Shown here: piece by piece, positions 50,869 through 58,234 of the stretch | How the letters are laid out: each line of letters starts with the position of its first letter | Numbering within the stretch: position 1 is the stretch's first letter | DNA from: Planctomycetota bacterium | GTDB taxonomy: Bacteria; Planctomycetota; Brocadiia; Brocadiales; Bathyanammoxibiaceae | Reading direction: 5' to 3' | Assembly (NCBI GenBank): GCA_016209685.1 | Contig: JACQVQ010000009.1 | Span: forward strand, 62,001-126,000 | DNA length: 64,000 nt | Position numbers and translations under genes: made by a program | The notes under the pieces: generated by a model | What the model saw: the letters and a program-made list of their open reading frames with translations, nothing else | Told to the model about the DNA's origin: nothing | Databases searched by the model: none

Positions 50869-52002
50869 ATGGTTTTTGACCTTATTAAGGGATTTATAGA
50901 GCAAGCGGTAGCGCCGGCAGGCGTCAAAGAGGAAAAGAAGGAAGAGAAGCCAGCAGAGACCCCATCAGAAAAGGCAGCAGGGCCACCTCCACCGTCAAGT
51001 GTAGCGGAGGAAGAGAAAAAGCCGGCGGAGGCACCGGCTAAAAAACAAGAAGAACCATCGGCTGGTTCTTCCTGGCTCTCCCTGGACACCTGGGTCTCAC
51101 TGGACGACTTAAAGAAGGGGCTAGAAAAGACCCGCGCCCGCCTGGAGGGGCACCTCCAGGGCCTCTTTGCCCTGGGACAGACGGTAGATGAACACCTCCT
51201 GGAAGAGATAGAGGCGGCCCTGATAGAGGCGGATATGGGTGTGAAGCCCGTCGGCCGTCTCATGGAAGAACTCAGGCGGGCCTGCCAGTCAGGGGAGGTT
51301 ACGGACGCCGCTGGGGTGAAAGGGCATCTAAAGGCCAGGTTAAAGGAACGCTTTAAAGCCTGCAAGTTGGAGCTGAACATGTCCCCCACCCCTCCTACGG
51401 TGATTATGGTTGCGGGGGTGAACGGCAGCGGTAAGACCACCTCTATAGCCAAGCTGGGCTATATGTTTGCCAGGGAAGGTAAACAGGTATTACTGGCCGC
51501 AGGGGACACCTTCCGTGCGGCGGCAGTAGAACAACTAGAGATATGGGCTGGTCGCATAGGGGCCCAGATAATAAAACACCAGCCAGGGGCTGACCCCTCA
51601 GCCGTGGCCTACGATGCACTGGAGGCGGCGGTGGCCAGGGGGGTGGACGTGGTCATCGTTGATACTGCCGGGAGACTCCACACCAAACAGAATCTCATGA
51701 GTGAACTGGGGAAGATGAAGAAGGTCTTATCCAAGAGGATAGAACATGCCCCCCATGAGGTGCTCCTGGTACTGGATGCCACTACGGGACAAAACGCCAT
51801 CTCTCAGGCAAAACTATTCAAAGAGGCCGTTGACATTACCGGCATATTCCTTGCTAAACTGGACGGTACCGCCAAGGGCGGCGTAGTCCTGGGTATGCAA
51901 GATGAGATAAAGATACCCGTAAAATTCGTAGGGCTGGGAGAAAAGGCGGAGGACATACAGCGCTTTGACCCAGAGGGCTTTATTGACGCCCTGTTTGATT
52001 AA
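50869..52002 (+). CDS. ftsY: Signal recognition particle receptor FtsY
   Basis: SRP receptor GTPase, 377 residues. Acidic/Pro-rich N-terminal A region (KEEKKEEKPAETPSEKAAGP), helical N domain (LEEIEAALIEADMGVKPV) and G domain: GVNGSGKTTSIAKLGYMF (G1), DTFRAAAVEQLE, VDTAGRLHTKQNLMSEL (G3), LVLDATTGQNAI, LAKLDGTAKGGVVLG (G4). GGAAGAG lies before the ATG. Directs membrane-protein ribosomes to SecYEG. Confidence 0.97.
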   Translation: MVFDLIKGFIEQAVAPAGVKEEKKEEKPAETPSEKAAGPPPPSSVAEEEKKPAEAPAKKQEEPSAGSSWLSLDTWVSLDDLKKGLEKTRARLEGHLQGLFALGQTVDEHLLEEIEAALIEADMGVKPVGRLMEELRRACQSGEVTDAAGVKGHLKARLKERFKACKLELNMSPTPPTVIMVAGVNGSGKTTSIAKLGYMFAREGKQVLLAAGDTFRAAAVEQLEIWAGRIGAQIIKHQPGADPSAVAYDALEAAVARGVDVVIVDTAGRLHTKQNLMSELGKMKKVLSKRIEHAPHEVLLVLDATTGQNAISQAKLFKEAVDITGIFLAKLDGTAKGGVVLGMQDEIKIPVKFVGLGEKAEDIQRFDPEGFIDALFD

Positions 52003-52041
52003 GGCGATTTCTTGTCCAGATAACAGAAGAGGAGGGTAAGT

Positions 52042-52365
52042 ATGAGATTACATCTTTTAATGGCAGGGATCTTTTCAGTCGGACTCTTCATCGGCACCCT
52101 GCCCACCGCAGAGGCCGCAAAGATGACGGTGCAGGTGGTAGATAAGGACAGTAAACCCGTACAAGGGGCTACCGTAGACGTAACTTCCGAAGGGAAAAAA
52201 GAGACTGCAACCACTGACGCCAAGGGGGAGTGCACCGTAAACCCTGGCGGTGCCAAGTGCGACATTGATGCCCAGAAGGGGGATTGCAAGGAGAGACAGT
52301 CACCTGTGGGAGTCTTAGAAAACGCAAAGGTAGTCATTACACTGCACTGCTGGCCACCTAAATAA
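52042..52365 (+). CDS. Small secreted protein, carboxypeptidase-regulatory-like fold
   Basis: Protein of 107 residues with a signal peptide (LLMAGIFSVGLFIGTLPTAEA) and a beta-rich mature part: MTVQVVDKDSKPVQGATVDVTSEGKKETATTDAKGE is the pattern of carboxypeptidase-regulatory/transthyretin-like domains. Four Cys follow (CTV, CDI, CKE, HCW), perhaps two disulfides. GGAGGGTAAGT precedes the ATG. Function unknown; periplasmic or surface location inferred. Confidence 0.72.
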   Translation: MRLHLLMAGIFSVGLFIGTLPTAEAAKMTVQVVDKDSKPVQGATVDVTSEGKKETATTDAKGECTVNPGGAKCDIDAQKGDCKERQSPVGVLENAKVVITLHCWPPK

Positions 52366-52369
52366 GAGT

Positions 52370-52406
52370 GTCATTGCGAGTCCGCCGCAGGCGGACTTGC
52401 AATGAC
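52370..52406. repeat. Palindrome GTCATTGCGAG...GCAATGAC
   Basis: Outer GTCATTGC/GCAATGAC arms with an inner TCCGCC/GGCGGA palindrome, between two plus-strand genes. Confidence 0.7.
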
Positions 52407-52424
52407 CCGTTTGGATAGCTTTTG

Positions 52425-53411
52425 ATGAAGGATTGTATCTCCAGAAGGACTTTTCTCAAGACTGCCGTAGGGGCAGGGGCCTGCCTCTACGGCCTCAATT
52501 ACCTCTCCAGCCTCCACAGACCTAAACCCCTCAAGACGTTGAAAGATACCAGGCTTAAAAAGGGCCTTGTAGTGGCACACGGGGAACAGGGGGAGGGAAG
52601 GACCGAGGAGGAGACCGTAAGGGAGATGACCAAACGGGCACTGGAGGCCCTGGGCGGTATAGATAAACTAATCTCCAGGGGTGACAGAGTGGTAATAAAA
52701 CCCAACCTATCCTGGAACCGTGCCCCCGAGTTTGCCGCCAATACCAACCCCCTCCTTGTCGCCGCCCTGATAGAGCTGGCAAGGGGGGCTGGGGCCTCAA
52801 GGGTCAGGGTGCTGGATAATACATGCTCCAGTAACCCGGCAACGTCGTATGAGATAAGCGGTGTTGCCAGGGCCGCAAGAAAGGCCGGGGCAGAGGTCTG
52901 TTTTGTCCAGCCGTCCCGATTAAGAGAGGTCGCCATCCCCGGCGGAAAGGCCCTCCCTTCCTGGGCCTTTTTTGACGACTTTATCCTGAAGGAGGAGGTG
53001 GACGTCCTCATCAATGTCCCTGTTGCCAAACACCACAGCACCTCCAGGCTCACCCTGGCCCTGAAGAACGTCATGGGCATGGTGGGCTGGGATAGGGGCA
53101 CCTTGCACAAGGATATACACCCTAAGATATCTGACCTTAACAGGGTGGTAAAGGTAGACCTCACGGTGCTGGACGCCTATCGTGTACTCAGGGACCACGG
53201 GCCTACCGGGGGACGGCTTGAGGACGTGGATAATTCCCCTGAAAGGGCGCGGCAGATAGTGGTGGGGAGAGACCCGGTGGCCGTAGACTCCTACGGCGCC
53301 ACCCTCTTTGGCCTTCAGCCCGGAGATATTGGCTTCATCCGTGAGGCCCACGAGGCCGGGCTGGGGGAGATGGAGTATGGGCTTTACGGGGTGGAAGAAA
53401 TCACTGTATGA
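52425..53411 (+). CDS. DUF362 protein with Tat signal
   Basis: Protein of about 328 residues with a twin-arginine signal (ISRRTFLKTAVGAGACLYGL), so it is exported folded by the Tat system encoded in this window. The body has DUF362 features: GDRVVIKPNLSWNRAP, ATSYEISGVARAARKAGAE, VLINVPVAKHHSTSRLTLALKNVMG and GRDPVAVDSYGATLFG. DUF362 proteins are often linked to ferredoxin-rich proteins; here the matching polyferredoxin is at 55336, with a transposase and a nuclease in between. Chemical role unknown. Confidence 0.86.
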   Translation: MKDCISRRTFLKTAVGAGACLYGLNYLSSLHRPKPLKTLKDTRLKKGLVVAHGEQGEGRTEEETVREMTKRALEALGGIDKLISRGDRVVIKPNLSWNRAPEFAANTNPLLVAALIELARGAGASRVRVLDNTCSSNPATSYEISGVARAARKAGAEVCFVQPSRLREVAIPGGKALPSWAFFDDFILKEEVDVLINVPVAKHHSTSRLTLALKNVMGMVGWDRGTLHKDIHPKISDLNRVVKVDLTVLDAYRVLRDHGPTGGRLEDVDNSPERARQIVVGRDPVAVDSYGATLFGLQPGDIGFIREAHEAGLGEMEYGLYGVEEITV

Positions 53412-53423
53412 ATAACCGAACTC

Positions 53424-53498
53424 GTAGCCGCAGGCTCGTAGCCGCAGGCTTCAGCCTGCGAGTCCTCCGGGAAGTGTAGCCGCAGGCTTTAGCCTGCG
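53424..53498 (+). repeat. REP family I copies upstream of the RAYT gene
   Basis: A half copy (53424-53436) and two full copies (53438-53460, 53476-53498), each GTAG plus CGCAGGCT/AGCCTGCG hairpin, all in the same orientation, directly before the transposase gene. Confidence 0.88.
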
Positions 53499-53506
53499 TG
53501 AATAAT

Positions 53507-53992
53507 ATGGGTGTAAAAGAAAAAAGACACAGATTACCACGAGAATTTTATAAGGGAACGGTGTCCGTTGCTTTTACACTGTGCCTGAAGGGAGGCGTTC
53601 CAGCATTCACCAGACCTGAAATTGTAAATATTTTTAAGGACGTTCTTACCTCGGCCGTTGCCAAAAAAGCCTGTATTATCCCGGTTTACTGTTTCATGCC
53701 CGACCATCAGCATTTAATAATCACAGGGACCTGCAGCGATTCCGATATATGGAACGCATTGGTAAGTTACAAGCAAAGGACAGGCTATTGGATGACTACA
53801 AACAAGGCTGGAATTAGCTGGCAGAAAGATTTTTATGACCATGTAATAAAGAAACATGAGGATATAGCGACCCAAGTAAGATATATACTAGATAATCCGG
53901 TAAGGAAGGGACTAGTATCATCGTGGCAGGAGTACCCATTTAAGGGTTCCATAGGGTGCAATATGGAAGATGTTTTAGGTGCAATGATTTGA
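53507..53992 (+). mobile_element. REP-associated tyrosine transposase (RAYT, IS200-like Y1)
   Basis: Coding gene of about 161 residues. PVYCFMPDHQHLIITG holds the HUH metal-binding pair (His near 66 and 68) and WQKDFYDHVIKKHED supplies the catalytic Tyr near 109, with the usual RYILDNPVRKGLV C-terminal block. Upstream REPs are in one orientation and downstream REPs in the other, as in known REP/RAYT arrangements, where the enzyme cuts at the GTAG foot of the hairpin. It may have spread the family I repeats of this genome. ATG 53507 used; a GTG at 53498 overlaps the repeat. Confidence 0.9.
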
Positions 53993-53997
53993 ACATT

Positions 53998-54088
53998 CGC
54001 AGGCTAAAGCCTGCGGCTACAACACACTGCGAAATAAGTCATGTAGCCGCAACCTTTAGAACAATCGCAGGCTAAAGCCTGCGGCTAC
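53998..54088 (-). repeat. REP family I copies downstream of the RAYT gene
   Basis: Two full reversed copies (53998-54020 and 54066-54088) with a degenerate forward half between them (54043-54059). Confidence 0.88.
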
Positions 54089-54122
54089 AAAAGAGTTTGC
54101 GTCTACGGAAGGAGGGTGTGGC

Positions 54123-55181
54123 ATGTTGTATAAAGTCCAGGGTAAAGGCTTGAATAAACTAGAGGATACAACTTTTGAAAGGGAAAGCCTCTTAGAGGAA
54201 AACCTTGAAGATTGGATAGAGACCAACCCTTCGCTTTTAGGAGAAGAACTCCTGATAATAGGGAGACAGGTTGACATACCAGATGTAAACGATACCTTGG
54301 ATTTGTTAGCCTTAGATACAAAAGGGAATGCGGTCATAATTGAGCTAAAGAGGGGCCAATTAAAAGACCCTGTGGAAATGCAGAGCTTGAAGTATGCCTC
54401 GTATATCTCAAGATGGGCTTACGATGACTTTGAGAGACAGGCCCAAGAGTACTATAAAGATAAGCCTAAAGAAGAGGAGTTTGATTTTAACGGACTCTTT
54501 GAGGATTTTTGTGAAAAGGTTGATACTGGAGAGATTCCTGAAATAAACAGCGACCAAAGAATAATCCTGGTAGGGAGCGACATTAGGTCTAAATTAGGGT
54601 CTGTGGCCTTATGGTTGCTAGAGCATCACATAGATATAAAGGTCATAGAAGTTCATTCGTATAAAGAGGGAGAGTCCATATTCCTGAATCCACAAGTTAT
54701 CATACCTCCACCCACTACAGAGGAGTATGAGATAGGAAAGCTTGGAATAAGAAAGGACAAACCCTGGCTTGTTGATGGCAAGACATGGCATTTAAACAAG
54801 AGGTGTAGTGAGGAGAATTCCCTAAGGCTTCAACGTCTAATTAGTCTGATAAAGGATAACTTTGGTATTGAGCCGAGTTGGGATCAAAAGTTTTATATCT
54901 CCTTTAAAAAGAATAACGGCATCTGGGTTTGGATAAATACCGAAAGGAATTTATTTAGATTAAATACTAGGGCCAATCCCAATACATTTGACTTGAAGGA
55001 ACTTGCAAGTAGACTGAAGGTTACGGCATTAAAAGAAGAAGCTGGCCTTGCGGAAAAGATGCAAGCTTCTAGTTATCTCTGGATTGATGAAGGTCGTGTA
55101 AGAATAACAGCGAAAGAAGATTTTGACCTGGAGAATCCAGAATTAATTAAGTTTTCAAAAGAATGTTACGAATCTTACTAG
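54123..55181 (+). CDS. Predicted nuclease with NucS/DUF91-like PD-(D/E)XK domain
   Basis: Protein of 352 residues. DTLDLLALDTKGNAVIIELKRG near residues 60-80 gives the D and E-x-K of a NucS/DUF91-like nuclease, preceded by LEENLEDWIETNPSLLGEELLIIGRQ. A C-terminal DUF5655-like region (FYISFKKNNGIWVWIN) may bind substrate. AT-rich compared with both neighbours and bounded by REPs at 54066-54088 and 55241-55263, so it is probably acquired. Likely DNA repair or defence; no partner is adjacent. Confidence 0.7.
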   Translation: MLYKVQGKGLNKLEDTTFERESLLEENLEDWIETNPSLLGEELLIIGRQVDIPDVNDTLDLLALDTKGNAVIIELKRGQLKDPVEMQSLKYASYISRWAYDDFERQAQEYYKDKPKEEEFDFNGLFEDFCEKVDTGEIPEINSDQRIILVGSDIRSKLGSVALWLLEHHIDIKVIEVHSYKEGESIFLNPQVIIPPPTTEEYEIGKLGIRKDKPWLVDGKTWHLNKRCSEENSLRLQRLISLIKDNFGIEPSWDQKFYISFKKNNGIWVWINTERNLFRLNTRANPNTFDLKELASRLKVTALKEEAGLAEKMQASSYLWIDEGRVRITAKEDFDLENPELIKFSKECYESY

Positions 55182-55240
55182 AGTACGATCTTTTGTGATA
55201 GCGTTTTATACATCTCTGCACGGCATTGAGGATTTACAAC

Positions 55241-55316
55241 GTAGCCGCAGGCTTCAGCCTGCGAATCGTGCCAATATTGTAGCCGCAGTCCGCCTCAGGC
55301 GGATTAGCCTGCGTCA
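55241..55316. repeat. REP family I copy plus a REP interrupted by CCGCCTCAGGCGG
   Basis: Full copy at 55241-55263; a second copy at about 55279-55316 has a palindrome inserted between GTAGCCGCAG and TTAGCCTGCG arms. Confidence 0.75.
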
Positions 55317-55335
55317 ACTTCACGATTGAGAGCAA

Positions 55336-57816
55336 ATGACAAAGGACAAAAAGAACCCCTTCAGAACCTATAATCTGCGAAAGCTGACCCAGGTCCTAAG
55401 CCTGACGGCCTTCTTAATCCTCCTGATATACCTGGACCCCTTAACTACTCAGGGCCAGCCTGCTAACTTCTTTTTGAGGCTCAGCCCCCTGGCAGGTCTC
55501 GGGGCAAGCCTGGCCTCTAATGAGTGGATTAGGGATTACTGGCCTGCCTTACTGCTACTTGTGGGCACGGTGTTTATGGGACGGTTTTTCTGCGGGTGGT
55601 TGTGCCCCTTTGGTATAACGCTAGACCTGACGGACAAGCTCTCCAGGGGTTGGAGGGCAGGGGCGTATGGAAATACGCCCCTACCCATGATATATAACGG
55701 CAAACGGCTCAAGTTTTATTTCCTTGCCTTCCTCCTCCTGAGCCTCTTTATAAGTCGGCAGATGGTGGGGTGGTTTGACCCGCTAAGCCTTGCCACCAAT
55801 ACCTATACCGTACTGGCCCATCCTTACCTGGTAGCCCTTCTCAGTGGGATTTTTGATTTCCTGCAGGGTCTTCCAGTGGTATCTACCCTGGCCGCAGATG
55901 CCCAGGGTCTCTCTCATAAGCTCCTCTTTGCCCCTAAAGAGCCTTTCTACAGGAATCATTCCCTCTTCCTGATACTCTTTCTCTCTATCGCTTCCCTGGG
56001 CCTCGTCTACAGGAGGTACTGGTGTCGCAACCTTTGTCCCCTGGGGGCCATACTGTCCCTGGCCTCTATGGGTTCGTACTTCCAGAGGAGGGTGATAGAG
56101 GGTTGTACCGTCTGCGGTATATGCCAGAGGGGGTGCAGGATGGGGGCCATTACCGGGGAAGGGATGGCCACCCAGTCCGGGGAGTGCATACTGTGCATGG
56201 ATTGTCAGGAGGTATGTCCAGAGAACGCCATACGCTTCACAGGCAGGGGTCTGCCCAGGATGGAGGAGGTGGACCTTTCCAGGAGGGGGCTGGTTACGGC
56301 CTGCCTCTTGAGCGTAGGTAGTGCCCCGATGTGGAAATTTAATTTCCCATGGAGGTCCGGGAAGGGAGGACACCGCCTGATTCGCCCCCCGGGTGCCCTA
56401 CCGGAGGAAGGATTCCTGGCCAAATGCGTCAGGTGTGGAGAGTGCCTGCGGGTATGTAAGACTAACGGACTCCACCCCACGGTGCTGGAGGCCGGGCTAG
56501 AAGGGGCCTGGACACCCAGGTTAATCCCCAGGATTGGACACTGTGAGTACACATGTACCCTGTGCAGTCAAGTCTGCCCCTCCGGGGCCATAAGGCCGCA
56601 AGAACTACCCAGGAAACAGGCCCTGGCCATTGGAAAGGCCTACATAGACCACACCCGTTGCATCCCCTGGGTGGCCCATGCCCGTCTACCCGAACTCCAG
56701 GAGGACTGGAAGGACCATAACTGTGCGGTATGTGAAGAGGTATGCCCCGTCCCCACAAAGGCCATACATTTTAACGTATATAAGGACGAACAGGGCAGGG
56801 AACTCCGCCGCCCATTTGTAAGGGAAGAGATATGTACAGGGTGCGGGTTCTGTGAATATGCCTGTCCGGTGGTCGGTAAATCTGCCATCCTGGTGGAGGG
56901 GATTCAACCACAGGCGTCTGTGGCCACGGTGGGGGCTGAAGAATACGCAGGAGATAAGATGAAGTACCTCTTCCCACAAAAGGTGGGGGACTGGGGTATG
57001 AAGGAGAAGAAAGTGGAGGTGTACTCCGGAGAAAAAGGACTCTACGAATACATAGACGGCGGGGCCGAACCCTATCTATCCTATTCCTTCCAGGAGGTGG
57101 CAGTGGCTTCCTATGTGGATAGCACGGGTAGAGAGATACTGGTGGAGGTCTGGCGGTTTGATGACATAGAAGACGCCTTCGGGGCCTACACCTTGAATAG
57201 GACAGGGACGGAGTATTCCCTGGGAGACGAGGCCTTTCTGCAGGATAACAACCTGTGGGTATGGAAGGGGAAATACTACCTGAGCCTGCTACCCAGTACC
57301 CCTGCCGTGAGGTCTGAAGACGTCGTAAGTATTGGCCAGTCCTTATCAGCTAAGATACCTGGGGGGACGTGTGCCCCCCCAAGATTGTTGAAGTATCTCC
57401 CGACGGAGGGGCTGATTTACACCAGTATAAAATTCTTCCACCAGAAGATTGTCCTGGACAACGTTTACATAAGTAAAAAACCCATAGAGGAAAATGTCTT
57501 TGGCCTTGTTAAGGATACGGATGCCCTTATAGGTGAGTATATAATAGAAAAAGGTATTCCCACAAAGAAGCTGTTGCTTATAAAATATCCCGACCCTGAA
57601 CGGGCCAGAAAAGGCAGGACAAGGTATATTGAGCTCAGACAGTCCTGGGGTGAATCTTCCGAGGCGTTAGACGGTATTATTTGTCTTAAGAGCAAGGAAG
57701 GCTTTAGCGGAGTCTTTTGCAAGGGGAGCTATCTGATAGTAACCTTCATGTCCCCTGATGAGTTATGGGCGGAACACTACATCCAGGATGTGGTGAGTGT
57801 GATCCCTATGGAATAG
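55336..57816 (+). CDS. NapH/CcoG-like membrane polyferredoxin with DUF6599-like tail
   Basis: Protein of 826 residues. About five membrane helices with NapH-type cysteines (GRFFCGWLCPFG, YWCRNLCPLGA), then ferredoxin motifs (CTVCGICQRGC, CILCMDCQEVCP), then a NapG/MauM-like block (CVRCGECLRVC, CTLCSQVCPSGAI, CAVCEEVCPVP, CTGCGFCEYACP). The last 270 residues (from about KMKYLFPQKVGDWGM) resemble DUF6599, with YEYIDGGAEPYLSY and a repeated-strand layout. It likely carries electrons from the quinone pool to periplasmic clusters. Fusing all three parts is unusual. An in-frame REP-like palindrome gives AYGNTPLP near residue 112. Functional partner of the DUF362 protein by context. Confidence 0.85.
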   Translation: MTKDKKNPFRTYNLRKLTQVLSLTAFLILLIYLDPLTTQGQPANFFLRLSPLAGLGASLASNEWIRDYWPALLLLVGTVFMGRFFCGWLCPFGITLDLTDKLSRGWRAGAYGNTPLPMIYNGKRLKFYFLAFLLLSLFISRQMVGWFDPLSLATNTYTVLAHPYLVALLSGIFDFLQGLPVVSTLAADAQGLSHKLLFAPKEPFYRNHSLFLILFLSIASLGLVYRRYWCRNLCPLGAILSLASMGSYFQRRVIEGCTVCGICQRGCRMGAITGEGMATQSGECILCMDCQEVCPENAIRFTGRGLPRMEEVDLSRRGLVTACLLSVGSAPMWKFNFPWRSGKGGHRLIRPPGALPEEGFLAKCVRCGECLRVCKTNGLHPTVLEAGLEGAWTPRLIPRIGHCEYTCTLCSQVCPSGAIRPQELPRKQALAIGKAYIDHTRCIPWVAHARLPELQEDWKDHNCAVCEEVCPVPTKAIHFNVYKDEQGRELRRPFVREEICTGCGFCEYACPVVGKSAILVEGIQPQASVATVGAEEYAGDKMKYLFPQKVGDWGMKEKKVEVYSGEKGLYEYIDGGAEPYLSYSFQEVAVASYVDSTGREILVEVWRFDDIEDAFGAYTLNRTGTEYSLGDEAFLQDNNLWVWKGKYYLSLLPSTPAVRSEDVVSIGQSLSAKIPGGTCAPPRLLKYLPTEGLIYTSIKFFHQKIVLDNVYISKKPIEENVFGLVKDTDALIGEYIIEKGIPTKKLLLIKYPDPERARKGRTRYIELRQSWGESSEALDGIICLKSKEGFSGVFCKGSYLIVTFMSPDELWAEHYIQDVVSVIPME

Positions 57817-57854
57817 CCCGATTCCCTTGCCATGTTCGGAGTAATATTTTTGTA

Positions 57855-57883
57855 TTGCAAAATCATTCAATAAACCTTAAAAT
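57855..57883 (+). promoter_or_regulatory. Candidate sigma-70 promoter for rpsO
   Basis: TTGCAA, 17 bases, TAAAAT, about 24 bases before the rpsO ATG. Confidence 0.5.
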
Positions 57884-57906
57884 GCTAAACTTTGGAGAAA
57901 AGAGCG

Positions 57907-58176
57907 ATGGTCATAGAAAAGGAACACAAGGTTAATTTAATGAAGGAACTCAGGCTTCACGAGACGGATACTGGCTCCCCAGAGGTTCAGATTGGGCTCT
58001 TAACGGAGAGGATTAACAAACTTAGCGAACACCTTAAAGAGCACAAAAAGGACCACACCTCCCGTAGAGGGCTACTCCAGATGGTGGGCAGGCGTTCGGC
58101 CCTCCTGGGGTACCTTAGTGAAAGGGACCAGGAAAGGTACAAGAACATCGTCAACAGACTGGGATTAAGGCGCTAA
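57907..58176 (+). CDS. rpsO: 30S ribosomal protein S15
   Basis: 89 residues, the standard S15 length from the ATG at 57907 with GGAG just upstream (an in-frame TTG at 57892 would add five). [40 protein letters not shown] and LLGYL are diagnostic. Binds 16S rRNA central domain; followed by pnp as in most bacteria. Confidence 0.97.
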   Translation: MVIEKEHKVNLMKELRLHETDTGSPEVQIGLLTERINKLSEHLKEHKKDHTSRRGLLQMVGRRSALLGYLSERDQERYKNIVNRLGLRR

Positions 58177-58234
58177 GGCGGATGAGACAGGAGACTTTGG
58201 AGATAATTTTTGAGGAGTTGAAAGAAGAGGATAG

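Noticed and set aside
53424-54088. CRISPR-like array from spaced repeats
   Set aside because: Repeats are hairpins in mixed orientation with irregular spacing, no spacers of uniform length and no cas genes; the REP/RAYT explanation fits.
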